From UBA7672 sp030824255 (lineage in GTDB: Bacteria; Pseudomonadota; Alphaproteobacteria; Caulobacterales; Hyphomonadaceae), in NCBI GenBank assembly GCA_942493305.1, contig OW818686.1:1736001-1800000 (forward strand): a DNA stretch of 64,000 nucleotides, written 5' to 3'. The notes under the pieces are model-generated. The model did not search any database. It was not told where the DNA came from and was given only the letters and a program-made list of their open reading frames with translations. The translations under genes and the position numbers were made by a program. Positions 52,133 through 60,893 of this stretch are shown here, piece by piece (positions within the stretch are counted from its first letter, which is position 1; each line of letters opens with the position of its first letter).

Positions 52133-53683
52133 TTACTCGGCTGCGGTACGTGTCTGGGGCGCGGCGACCGTCGCTGCCGGGGACGGCGAAGTCAACGCGG
52201 AGACTGGTTTTTCACCGCGCTTCAGCCGGGCGAACAATTCGGCCCATTGCTCGCCAACAATGTCGGGGGAATAGCGCGCCAGCTGGCGCACCGCCTTGGC
52301 GCGGAGTTCCCGTTTCACGGCCTCGCGATCGTCGGCGACGACCAGCTGCACGATCTTGCGGGCGATATCGGGCACGGAATAAGGATCGACGCGCAGCACG
52401 GCATCACCCATGGCCCAGCGATGGGCCGGAATATCCGAGACAATTGCGGGCGTGCCCCACTGCATCGCTTCGAGCGGCGGGAAGCCGAACCCTTCCGAGA
52501 AGCTGGGGAAGACAAGGCATTCAGCCTGCGCGTAGAGCGCCTGCAGTTCCAGCGTGGACACGTCCTGCAGGTGCAGCAGACTGCCGTCGAGAATGCGCGG
52601 ACGCATGGCCGCCAGTGTTGGCTCGAAACGCCAGCCCGGGCGGCCGACGATGACCAGCTTGATATCCGGGTCATGCTGGTAACGCACACGTTCCCAGGCG
52701 CGGACAATGCTCGTGAAGTTCTTCCGCGGTTCTATCGTGCTCACGGCGAGGATGTAGCGGAAGGGCTTTTCCGGCGTGATCTGGGAGAGGGCGCTTTCAC
52801 GCAGGGCGGTGCGTTCGCTGTCTCCGCCGAAATCTGCGCCGGCCGAGCGGGCGCGTACAATCTCTGTCACGGGCAGGGCGCGTGCGCTGTCCTGCGAGAT
52901 TTCCGGAAGCGCATTGGGGATGGTTGTCGTGCGGCCGCGCAGATGCGGATAGATGCGCAGCAGCGCCTCTTCTGACGGTTGCGACACGCAGGAGAAGATT
53001 GCGTTTGGCGCCGAGCGATACACCATGTTGAAGGCTGTGTTCACGACATCGACATTGTCGAACATGTCAGCGTCGGTGATCGGGATGGCGTCGTGGAAGC
53101 GCGCAATGTGACGCGTGCCGGGGCTCAGATTCAGCGGGCGCGGCTCCGACGTGACGAGGAAGTCATAGCCGGCCGTGTCGAGCTGCGGCCGGCGGAAAAT
53201 CGGCGACTGGAAGCGCTGCAGGAAGGTGATGAAGTTGAGGTTCGTGAGCGCGAATTTCTGTTCGAGGATATGCTCGCGGTCTGCTGCATCGAGCGACTTC
53301 TCGAAGAAGAGACGCCAGATCGCGTCATCCAGCGAGTTGAACTCCAGCGGGGCGACGCCATAGCGCCGGAACAGTTCGCCCATGCCTGCGATGCGGCGCT
53401 TCAGGCGCGCAAGGCGCGTGTGAGCGCGGTCAGTGTCGATGCCGGAGACGCCCAGCAGGAAGATGGAGCTGTTGAACACATCCTGCTGTTTTTCCTTCAG
53501 GCGACGCGTGTTTGTGCGGCGCGTGAAACCGGGACCCATTTCCGACAGCAGGCCGGTCACTTCCACGCCGGGCAGGCGCGAGAAGGTCTTGAACATCAAC
53601 CGCGTATCCTGCGGAATGCCCGAATAGCCGAGCATCGCAAGCGACAGATCCTGCAGAACGCGTGTGCGAGCCTCATGCGGCAT
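52133..53683 (-). CDS. GT4 glycosyltransferase (paralogue of 53673)
   Basis: A 516-residue GT-B enzyme. LAMLGYSGIPQDTRLMFKTF opens the N-terminal domain. The C-terminal donor domain has ILAVSTIEPRKNF, LVIVGRPGWRFE and SFSEGFGFPPLEAMQWGTP (the Glu-x7-Glu motif near 400), as in mannosyl- or rhamnosyl-transferases of the GT4 family. AGGAG seven bases upstream supports the start. It overlaps the end of the next upstream gene by 11 bases. The N-terminal block is nearly the same as in its paralogue at 53673. Confidence 0.85.
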   Translation of the reverse strand: MPHEARTRVLQDLSLAMLGYSGIPQDTRLMFKTFSRLPGVEVTGLLSEMGPGFTRRTNTRRLKEKQQDVFNSSIFLLGVSGIDTDRAHTRLARLKRRIAGMGELFRRYGVAPLEFNSLDDAIWRLFFEKSLDAADREHILEQKFALTNLNFITFLQRFQSPIFRRPQLDTAGYDFLVTSEPRPLNLSPGTRHIARFHDAIPITDADMFDNVDVVNTAFNMVYRSAPNAIFSCVSQPSEEALLRIYPHLRGRTTTIPNALPEISQDSARALPVTEIVRARSAGADFGGDSERTALRESALSQITPEKPFRYILAVSTIEPRKNFTSIVRAWERVRYQHDPDIKLVIVGRPGWRFEPTLAAMRPRILDGSLLHLQDVSTLELQALYAQAECLVFPSFSEGFGFPPLEAMQWGTPAIVSDIPAHRWAMGDAVLRVDPYSVPDIARKIVQLVVADDREAVKRELRAKAVRQLARYSPDIVGEQWAELFARLKRGEKPVSALTSPSPAATVAAPQTRTAAE

Positions 53684-55208
53684 GGGGCGTCTCCTGCGTT
53701 TCGTTCATGCGCGGCAGCACGCCATCGCGCTTGAGCTTGCTGAACAGCTCCATCCACTGTTCGCCAACACGCTGCGGCTTGTAGCGCGCCAGCACCCGCT
53801 CTCCGTTGGCGAGAAGCTTCTGGCGCAGCTCCATGCGGTCTTCGGCGATCACCAGGCGCTTGATCTGTTCGGCGACATCCCGGTCGTCATAGGGGTCGGC
53901 GTAAAGCACCGAGTCCTGCATGACCCAGCGGTGCGCCGGAATGTTGGAGACGACAGACGGCGTGCCGCATTGCAGCGCCTCCATCGGCGGGAAGCCGAAG
54001 CCCTCGGCAAAGGACGGAAAAACAAAGCATTCAGCGCCGCGATAGAGCGACTGGATCTCGACGAAGGGCAGGTCTTCGAGGTGCAGCAATTCGCCTTCGA
54101 GGAAGCGTGGCTTGATCGCCTTGAGGATTTCCTGGAAGCGCCAGGCGGGCTTGCCCACCAGCACCAGCTTGAGATCAGGGGCGACCGTGTACTTCACGCG
54201 CTCCCAGGCGCGGATGACGCCGATCGTGTTCTTCTTGGGCTCCAGCGAGGTGAGCCACATGATGTAGCGGAAAGGCTTGTCGATGTTGGCGCGCTGCAGG
54301 ATTGATTTCAGCATCGTCGTCGGCTTGCTTTCGCCGCCAAGGCTGGCCGACGAAATGCGTGTGCGGATGATCTCGGAGATGGGGATGGCCTTGGGCGGCG
54401 GTGGCGCTGCGTCCGGCAGGGCGTAGGGGATGGTGGTCGCGCGCCCCTTCAGCGACGGGAAGATGTCGACCAGCGCTTCTTCCGTGGCTTTCGAGTTGCA
54501 CACGAAATAGCCGAACGGGCGCGAGCGCTCGATCTGCAGGAAGTGGAAGCGGACAGCGTCCGGATTGTCCATCGTGTCGGGATGCGTCAGCGGGATCGGG
54601 TCGTGATAGCGCAGGATCAGCGTCGTTCCCGGCGATGTACGGATGGGGCGCGGGTCGGATGTCACAAAGAAGTCGAATCCATCCGTCTTCAGACGCGGCG
54701 CGTTGAAGATCGGCAGGCGCAGGCGATCATTGACGATGCTGGTGTTGAGGTTGGTCAGGTGGAAGTCCTGCGCCGCCACCAGCGCCCGGTCGGCTGCGCC
54801 CAGCGATTTCTGGAAATAGGTGCGCCAGATCGCGTCCTCATAGAGGCCCTTTGGCATGGCGCGCGTATCGAACGTGCTGAGCGAGCGCGCGGCGCGCGAG
54901 AGCAGCCGCCTGGGCTTCGCGAACAGGCGCGGGCCCGGTTTCACAGGCAGGCCCGTGGCGGACATCATGAAGCGGCTGGCTTCGAGATAGTCCAGTTCCG
55001 GATGATCCGGATTCAGCTTGGTCGATATGACAGTTGAATGACCGCCGGTAAGCTCGCTGAGCAGGCCCGTGACTTTCACGGAGTCCATGCTCGCGAATGT
55101 CTTGAACATCAGCCGCGTGTCTTGCGGAATTCCAGAAAAGCCGAGGGTTGCGAAGGCAAGATCCTGAAGGATCGAAAACCGGCCTGGAGCCAGGGGGGTG
55201 ACACTCAT
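53673..55208 (-). CDS. GT4 glycosyltransferase (paralogue of 52133)
   Basis: A 511-residue GT-B enzyme starting at ATG 55208, six bases after GGAG. FATLGFSGIPQDTRLMFKTF matches its paralogue almost residue for residue. The donor domain has IMWLTSLEPKKNT, LVLVGKPAWRFQ and SFAEGFGFPPMEALQCGTP with both conserved glutamates. Cotranscribed with 52133 by an 11-base overlap. Two near-identical frameworks with differing acceptor regions suggest two successive sugar additions. Confidence 0.85.
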   Translation of the reverse strand: MSVTPLAPGRFSILQDLAFATLGFSGIPQDTRLMFKTFASMDSVKVTGLLSELTGGHSTVISTKLNPDHPELDYLEASRFMMSATGLPVKPGPRLFAKPRRLLSRAARSLSTFDTRAMPKGLYEDAIWRTYFQKSLGAADRALVAAQDFHLTNLNTSIVNDRLRLPIFNAPRLKTDGFDFFVTSDPRPIRTSPGTTLILRYHDPIPLTHPDTMDNPDAVRFHFLQIERSRPFGYFVCNSKATEEALVDIFPSLKGRATTIPYALPDAAPPPPKAIPISEIIRTRISSASLGGESKPTTMLKSILQRANIDKPFRYIMWLTSLEPKKNTIGVIRAWERVKYTVAPDLKLVLVGKPAWRFQEILKAIKPRFLEGELLHLEDLPFVEIQSLYRGAECFVFPSFAEGFGFPPMEALQCGTPSVVSNIPAHRWVMQDSVLYADPYDDRDVAEQIKRLVIAEDRMELRQKLLANGERVLARYKPQRVGEQWMELFSKLKRDGVLPRMNETQETPHAA

Positions 55209-55427
55209 CACTTACTCCAAACCGTCCCCGTTTTGCTGGACGGGACCTGGTTTTCTCCCAGGTCCGCAGGACCGCAAACGATCCATTTTCCGGCTGAAAC
55301 GCCCAAGCGAAACGAACAGAGCCGCTATACTCCCCGAGAGACGGAAAGATAGTCCCGACGCTGCCCCGTTTCCTCGCGACACGGCCATGCCGGTTCTCGA
55401 GGCGACTCCGAACGTGCCTGAGAAATC

Positions 55428-56420
55428 TTACCCGTTCTTGACGGCGACAATCCCGAATGACGTGCACGGGAAGCCGTCAATGTTCACCTTGATGTGGGCG
55501 GAATCGCGTGACCAATCCGTAATATTCTGGCTCGGCATGTCGAAGGGCGGCACGTCAATAAAACGGTCCAGCGGACGCGAGCCCACATCGAAATCCAGCG
55601 GCAGGACGCGGCACCCCCTGGCGGCAAGACGGTTGGCCATGTCTTCGAAATGGCGGCGCTGGAACAGGACGGTTCCCCAGTTGTCGATCGTCTGGTCGTC
55701 CACCGCGAAGCTGAATTCCGTGGTGTGGACCATGACGCCGCCGGGCTTCAGGTTGTCGACGAGTTTCTCCACGAACTGGACGCCGCGCGCGATCGAGCCC
55801 AGCTGGTGCAGTTTCGCTACGGACCACGCAAAGTCGAAGCCGGTCATGTCCGCAGGCAGGGCGTTCATGTCGACACTGCGGATATCGACACGGGCGTCGA
55901 AGTCGCCGCGGCTCAGCAGCGCGCTGCGATGCATGCCGTCAATGCTCGGCAGGCTTGTGTCCGCAATGGTCAGCTCGCAGCCTTTGGAGGCGAAATAGGA
56001 AGCGATGGGCCCGCTGGTTCCAAAACCCAGGCCCCTCATTCCCGGCTTGTCTTTTCCGTGCTCCGTCAGCGCCTGAAGCACGTAGGCGTGCTCCCAGAGG
56101 CGGCGGTGAATGGCGTGGGGCTCGCGCATTTGCGCGCTCCAGTAGCGGGTCCAGCTGGCTTCCAGATCGGCCTGCGTCGCGGGCTTGCTGCTCATCGGCA
56201 TCTGGAACGGACCGCCCGGTTGCACTGGCGGAAGCGAAGCGAGGAGAGCCTTGGCGAGTTCGTAGCCGAAGAACTTCACCGTCAGCTTCATGGCTTCCAT
56301 GTCCTTGGACATGCGCCACAGATCGTTGATGTTGGGGTGAGAGTTGTCCGGCGTGGTCAGGCGCAACATGCCCGCAATCTCAGCCGTGGCTGTGGCCGTG
56401 GGTGGGGGCTTCTTCCTCAT
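55428..56420 (-). CDS. SAM-dependent methyltransferase-like protein (paralogue of 51130)
   Basis: A 330-residue protein from ATG 56420 (AGGAAG 10 bases upstream; an ATG at 56444 and a longer open frame to 56630 are alternatives). MRGLGFGTSGPIASYFASKG is the SAM loop, FDFAWSVAKLHQLGSIARG and LKPGGVMVHTTEFSF the later motifs, ending with SFGIVAVKNG. It aligns throughout its C-terminal half with the protein at 51130. It precedes the two GT4 genes on the minus strand, 219 bases before the first. The substrate is unknown. Confidence 0.7.
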   Translation of the reverse strand: MRKKPPPTATATAEIAGMLRLTTPDNSHPNINDLWRMSKDMEAMKLTVKFFGYELAKALLASLPPVQPGGPFQMPMSSKPATQADLEASWTRYWSAQMREPHAIHRRLWEHAYVLQALTEHGKDKPGMRGLGFGTSGPIASYFASKGCELTIADTSLPSIDGMHRSALLSRGDFDARVDIRSVDMNALPADMTGFDFAWSVAKLHQLGSIARGVQFVEKLVDNLKPGGVMVHTTEFSFAVDDQTIDNWGTVLFQRRHFEDMANRLAARGCRVLPLDFDVGSRPLDRFIDVPPFDMPSQNITDWSRDSAHIKVNIDGFPCTSFGIVAVKNG

Positions 56421-56758
56421 ACGGAACAGTCTTCCTGCAAACATATGGACGCCAGCCCCGGAGGGCGGCGTGAACTCAAGGACTCCGGCACGGAAAAAGC
56501 CCCATCTGTATAAATCAGCAAGAAGTAAATTTCGGAAGAAGCCAAGCCTCGGAATCTTGGGGCGGTGAGCAGAATTCGGGCAAATTCCGATGCGCTGTGG
56601 CGGACCGGTCTCTCCGGCAGCGGGTTCCATTCCCCAACTGCGCCCAATGGCAGGAGGGCTCAGGATATATCTTGCGATCAGGGCAAATCCGGCAACACTG
56701 GCGTCATGGTTTCCAACCGGTCTTCTGGCCGTTGCGCCCCGCAGGTCTGCTGGGTTCG
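56421..56758. other. 338-bp divergent intergenic region
   Basis: It lies between the methyltransferase gene (minus, from 56420) and a GT4 gene (plus, from 56759) and must hold both promoters. Both frames read open into it from the flanking genes, but neither extension looks like the respective family. No clear -35/-10 pair was found. Confidence 0.4.
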
Positions 56759-58015
56759 ATGAAGCCGCCGCGCGATTCCTCCGCCTGGCTGACAGCGAGC
56801 CGCCGCGTGTGGCGCTCGATGGCGCCGGCGCGCCTGCGCCGCTCCGCGCAGCCGATCGTTCTGGGTCTCATGGAGCAGGGTATTCGGGGGGCTTTGCGCC
56901 GCGGCGAAGGCGGGGACAGGGCAGGACCGCTCGTCGTTTCCGGCCTGCTCAGCGAAGCGAAAGGGATTTCAGAAGGGGCGCGGCTGACGCTTGCTGCGTT
57001 GCAGGCCGCTGGGTTCGGGCCTGTCGCGCATGATCTGCGGCCGGTGTTCTCTGGCGTGAATACGCGCCTGCCAACAGACCAGCCGGGCGGCGTCTGGCTG
57101 ATGCATATCAACGCGCCTGAAGCCACGCACGCGCTGGGTCGTATACATTCCGATGCATGGCTGGGCCGCTATCGCATTGGCTACTGGGCCTATGAGCTTG
57201 CGCGCGTTCCACGCCAGTGGGTGCGCATCTCGAACGTCTTTCACGAGATCTGGGCCCCGAGCCGCTTTGTCGCCGAAGCGTTGCGGGAGTCCGGCGTCGA
57301 GACACCGGTTCGTGTGATGCCGCATCCGGTTGCCCTTGGTTCGCAGCTTATCCAACCCGACCGCAAGGCGCTGGGCATTCCCGACGATGCCTTTGCCGTT
57401 CTTGCCATGGGGGATCTGAACTCCAGTGCTGCGCGGAAGAACCTGATCGGCGCCATCGAGATCTATCAACGCGCCTTCCCCACGCCAGATGCGGCCCGCC
57501 TGATCGTGAAGGTGCGAGAGGAGGGCGCGCATCCAGCCTTTCTCGCGCGCGCGCGTCAGTTGGCGGGCGGGCGCGCTGACATCGTTTTTGTGACAGGCGA
57601 CCTTTCCACTTCCGATCTTCGCCGCCTGGTTGCGTCCAGCAGCCTTCTCCTGTCGCCGCACCGGTCCGAGGGCTTTGGCCTGTCGCTCGCGGAAGCCTTC
57701 CTTGCGGGCGTGCCTGCACTTGCGACCGGGTGGTCCGGCAACCTCGATTTCATGGGCGACCTGCCGGAGCTTCTGATCAACGCTTCGCTGGTCCCGGTGA
57801 ACGATCCCTATGGCGTCTATCGGGCATCGAAACAGATGTGGGCAGAGCCTGATGTCGCTGACGCGGCCGCCCGGCTTCGCAAACTGGCAGATGCGCCGGA
57901 CCTGCGGCGGGATCTGGCCGAGCGGGGCCGCCGGGCGATCGAGGGGTTCAACGGCGCCTGGTCGCGCGAGGCGCTCATGGAGACCGCAATTGGGCGCCTG
58001 TCGCTAACCGGCTAG
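56759..58015 (+). CDS. GT4 glycosyltransferase
   Basis: A 418-residue GT-B enzyme from ATG 56759; the open frame upstream to 56597 is not family-like. LVVSGLLSEAKGISEGARLT begins the acceptor domain, then YRIGYWAYELARVPRQW and IWAPSRFVAEALR. The donor domain has AMGDLNSSAARKN, VFVTGDLSTSDLR and SEGFGLSLAEAFLAGVPALA (Glu-x7-Glu). This resembles mannosyltransferases of the WbaZ/WbdC kind in general layout; specificity cannot be told. It precedes the ligase/acyltransferase fusion gene. Confidence 0.82.
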   Translation: MKPPRDSSAWLTASRRVWRSMAPARLRRSAQPIVLGLMEQGIRGALRRGEGGDRAGPLVVSGLLSEAKGISEGARLTLAALQAAGFGPVAHDLRPVFSGVNTRLPTDQPGGVWLMHINAPEATHALGRIHSDAWLGRYRIGYWAYELARVPRQWVRISNVFHEIWAPSRFVAEALRESGVETPVRVMPHPVALGSQLIQPDRKALGIPDDAFAVLAMGDLNSSAARKNLIGAIEIYQRAFPTPDAARLIVKVREEGAHPAFLARARQLAGGRADIVFVTGDLSTSDLRRLVASSSLLLSPHRSEGFGLSLAEAFLAGVPALATGWSGNLDFMGDLPELLINASLVPVNDPYGVYRASKQMWAEPDVADAAARLRKLADAPDLRRDLAERGRRAIEGFNGAWSREALMETAIGRLSLTG

Positions 58016-58096
58016 GCCTTTCACACCCGTTTCGAGGCGCAGCGCCCCCGTTGATGGTCTGGGTCCGAGCGGCTAGATGAAATCTCGCCAGGGCGG

Positions 58097-60502
58097 ATGG
58101 AAGTTGCTGCTCGTGAAGCGGCTGCGCTTGAGGGCGGACGGGAGCTCGGTTTGACCACAGTGGTTCTTGGTGCGCTGTGGGTGCTCTGGCCCTTCGTCGC
58201 GCTTGCGGGGGGGCTTGCCTATTCCGCGCTCTCCGGGCTCGCCGCCCTGATCCTTCTGCCGTCGATCGCGCGCTCGTTGAGGCCGCGTCTCTATTTCTTC
58301 GCCCTGCTGGCCTTCTTCATCTTCGTCGGCCTTTCCGCGCTGTGGTCTCCGCGCGACCAGGTGCTTGTCGAGATCGACTTCGGCGAGATGCAGGTCGCGG
58401 TCCGCAGCGAGATGTTGCGCGTGGGCCTGCAGGTACTGGCTCAGGGCGGCCTTCTGGCTGCGGCCCTGCGGTTGAACGATCGCGGGCGTGACCGCGTGCA
58501 GGGCATTGCACACGTGGCGCTTTGCATTCAGCTTGTGATGCTCGTCGTCGTCAGCATGTTCGAGGAGCAGATCCTCAACATGCTCACCGTCATCGTGCCG
58601 GATACGGGCGAGGGCGTGCAGAATATCTCGCGCAACAGCCTCATCATGGCCGTCGCAGCGCCGATCCTCGCCATCGGCCTGATGCAGGGTCGTTCTCTGG
58701 CTGTTGGCGGACTGCTTGCCGCGTTGGTGGTGGTGACGGCGGCGGCGATCTGCGTGGTGCGAGGCGTCAATGCGGGTCTGCTTGCCATCGCGGCGGCGGC
58801 GGTCTGCGTTGCAGTCGTGCGATTTGTCCCGAAGCATGGCTTCCGCATCATTGCGCTGGGAACCGCAGTTCTGCTGATGACGGCGCCGCTGGTCTTCGGC
58901 TTCCTGTCGCAAGGCGTGGACTTTGTGACGGCGGACGACTCCTCCTCCTATCGCGCTGCGATCTGGCAGCGCGTCATCCAGCTGATCGGCGAGCAGCCCA
59001 TAACCGGCCACGGCGTCGGCGTGCTGCGCACCATTCGCGAGCCCATCGAAACCGGAATCTTCGCCGGGCAATGGACCGTGCCGAACCATTCTCACAACAT
59101 GCTGCTGCAACTTTGGGCCGAGACGGGCGCGATCGGCGCCGGCTTTCTCTCGCTTGCTGTCGTGCTGGCTGGCTGGCGTATGCCGGATGCGCGCACGCTG
59201 GGTCCTGCCGGCCTCAAGGCTGCGGCGCTGGCGGGCGCGATGGTGGCCGTCGCAATGGTATCCTTCGATCTCTGGAACGAATGGTGGTGGGCCGTTGGCG
59301 GCTTGCTGGCGATGCTGGCAGCGGCGACACCTTCCGTTATCGTCGCCAAAAATGCCGAGGCCCCGGTGGGTCAGGGAATGACATTTGGCGAGGCATCCGC
59401 CGCGCCTGTCGCCACGCAGGACGATGTGGAGCAAGAGGCTGTCCAGCCGCTTCTCGCGTCGCACACAGAAAACAACTTCAACCTGCTGCGTCTTCTCTTC
59501 GCGCTCATGGTGGCGGTCTATCATGCGATCGCCCTACCGGGACTGGCGGGCTGGGAGCAGGCCGAGGGCTGGACGAGCCTTCTGGCTGAAATAGGCGTGC
59601 AGGGCTTCTTCGTGCTGTCGGGCTACCTCGTCTGGGCAAGCCTCGAGCGTTCGGCGACACTGGCGGTCTACGCCGAAAAGCGCGCGCGTCGCCTGCTGCC
59701 AGCCTATGTCGCGGTCGTGCTTGCGTGCGCAGTCCTCGCGGTGGTCCTCGTTCCGGCAGCGCGGGGCGAACTTTCCGGCGTCGCAAGCTATCTCGGCTGG
59801 AACCTCGCCTTCCTCAACTTCATGGAGCCGGGCCTGCCCGGCGTGTTCGAAGGCAACCGGTTTAGCGAGATCAATGGAGCGCTGTGGACGCTGAAGATCG
59901 AGGTGATGTTCTACCTCGCCCTGCCGCTGCTGGCCTTCATCGTGCGGCGCGCGGGCAGCATGCGCTGGATCCTGTTCATGGCGATCTATGTCGCCGCAGA
60001 AGGCTGGCGGCTGGGGCTCGAGCAGATGGGCGCAGAGCAGGGCGGAATTTTCACAGAGCTGTCGCGCCAGCTGCCGGGGCAGATGAGCTTCTTCATCACG
60101 GGCATCGCGCTGTGCGCCTGGCGAGACGAATTGAATTGGCGCTCGATGCTGGTTCCGCTCGGAGCCGTCCTGCTGGCAGTATCGATCGCCTTCCCGCAGG
60201 CTGAGGTCGTACGTGCGGCCGGCCTTGGGGTTGTTGCGGTCTGGATAGCGGTCGGCGTTCCAAGGCTGTTCGACGCGGCGCGTTTCGGCGACCTGTCTTA
60301 CGGCCTCTACATCGTGCACTTCCCGATCATCCAGTGTGTCATCGCGGCGGGATTGTTCCGGGAGTCGCCAGCTGTCGGGGTTGCGGTCGCGGCTGTGGCA
60401 AGCGTCGCCACGGCGCTGTTGTTGTGGTGGCTGATCGAGCGGCCTGCCCTGCGGCGGGACAGCGCCTACCGCCGCGCTGAAGCGGGCTCTGCAAAGGTAT
60501 AG
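58097..60502 (+). CDS. Fusion of O-antigen ligase/polymerase-like (Wzy/WaaL) and acyltransferase-3 (OafA-like) membrane domains
   Basis: An 801-residue polytopic membrane protein. Residues ~20-430 have about 11 helices and a periplasmic loop with YRAAIWQRVIQLIGEQPITG and NHSHNMLLQLWAETG (near 330), the H-containing loop of O-antigen ligases and polymerases. After a ~25-residue polar linker, residues ~455-795 are an acyltransferase-3 domain: NNFNLLRLLFALMVAVYHAI with the catalytic-site His (near 474), GVQGFFVLSGYLVW, RRLLPAY and WTLKIEVMFY. The two activities are usually on separate proteins. It would ligate (or polymerise) and O-acylate the glycan at the periplasmic face. It overlaps the convergent GtrA gene by 37 bases. 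Confidence 0.82.
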   Translation: MEVAAREAAALEGGRELGLTTVVLGALWVLWPFVALAGGLAYSALSGLAALILLPSIARSLRPRLYFFALLAFFIFVGLSALWSPRDQVLVEIDFGEMQVAVRSEMLRVGLQVLAQGGLLAAALRLNDRGRDRVQGIAHVALCIQLVMLVVVSMFEEQILNMLTVIVPDTGEGVQNISRNSLIMAVAAPILAIGLMQGRSLAVGGLLAALVVVTAAAICVVRGVNAGLLAIAAAAVCVAVVRFVPKHGFRIIALGTAVLLMTAPLVFGFLSQGVDFVTADDSSSYRAAIWQRVIQLIGEQPITGHGVGVLRTIREPIETGIFAGQWTVPNHSHNMLLQLWAETGAIGAGFLSLAVVLAGWRMPDARTLGPAGLKAAALAGAMVAVAMVSFDLWNEWWWAVGGLLAMLAAATPSVIVAKNAEAPVGQGMTFGEASAAPVATQDDVEQEAVQPLLASHTENNFNLLRLLFALMVAVYHAIALPGLAGWEQAEGWTSLLAEIGVQGFFVLSGYLVWASLERSATLAVYAEKRARRLLPAYVAVVLACAVLAVVLVPAARGELSGVASYLGWNLAFLNFMEPGLPGVFEGNRFSEINGALWTLKIEVMFYLALPLLAFIVRRAGSMRWILFMAIYVAAEGWRLGLEQMGAEQGGIFTELSRQLPGQMSFFITGIALCAWRDELNWRSMLVPLGAVLLAVSIAFPQAEVVRAAGLGVVAVWIAVGVPRLFDAARFGDLSYGLYIVHFPIIQCVIAAGLFRESPAVGVAVAAVASVATALLLWWLIERPALRRDSAYRRAEAGSAKV

Positions 60503-60888
60503 AACTTGTGCAGGAAATAGCTGGTGATCGCCGGCGTGGCGACGCCGCAGAAGTGCGCCACCTCGAAAGGCTGCCACGTCCAGCCAATGGCCGGGAGCAC
60601 CGTGCGCGCCATGATGGTCGAGACTAGCCAGGCCAGCGCCGCGCCGAGAATATTCACCTGAATGAAACGGCTGACGCGCCTCGGGCTGGCGCCTTCGCCT
60701 CCGAAAAGCATCCGCTGGAACAGGAAGAACGCGATCACCATGCCCACCATGTAGGCGAGCACGACGGCGACCTCGAACGGCATGAAAAAGTTCAGGAGAT
60801 AGCGGGCGACGAGGTTGGCCAACGCAGCGATGCCGCCCAGCGCCACGAAGCGCACGAATTCGAGGAAGCTTGCGCGACCGCCGCTCAT
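60466..60888 (-). CDS. GtrA-family membrane protein
   Basis: A 140-residue protein from ATG 60888 with four membrane helices. FVRFVALGGIAALANLVARY is the GtrA start, and FLFQRMLFGG plus SYFLHKFYTF the conserved last helices. GtrA proteins are thought to flip polyprenyl-phosphate-linked sugars. It starts five bases after the HAD-UbiA stop, so the two are cotranscribed. Its last 37 bases overlap the end of the ligase/acyltransferase gene on the opposite strand. Confidence 0.8.
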   Translation of the reverse strand: MSGGRASFLEFVRFVALGGIAALANLVARYLLNFFMPFEVAVVLAYMVGMVIAFFLFQRMLFGGEGASPRRVSRFIQVNILGAALAWLVSTIMARTVLPAIGWTWQPFEVAHFCGVATPAITSYFLHKFYTFAEPASARR

Positions 60889-60893
60889 CGCGC

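Noticed and set aside
58073..59524. Long minus-strand open frames opposite the ligase/acyltransferase fusion (also 59534-60970)
   Set aside because: They are rich in His, Arg and Gln, typical of antisense GC-rich frames, while the plus strand encodes an obvious membrane protein.
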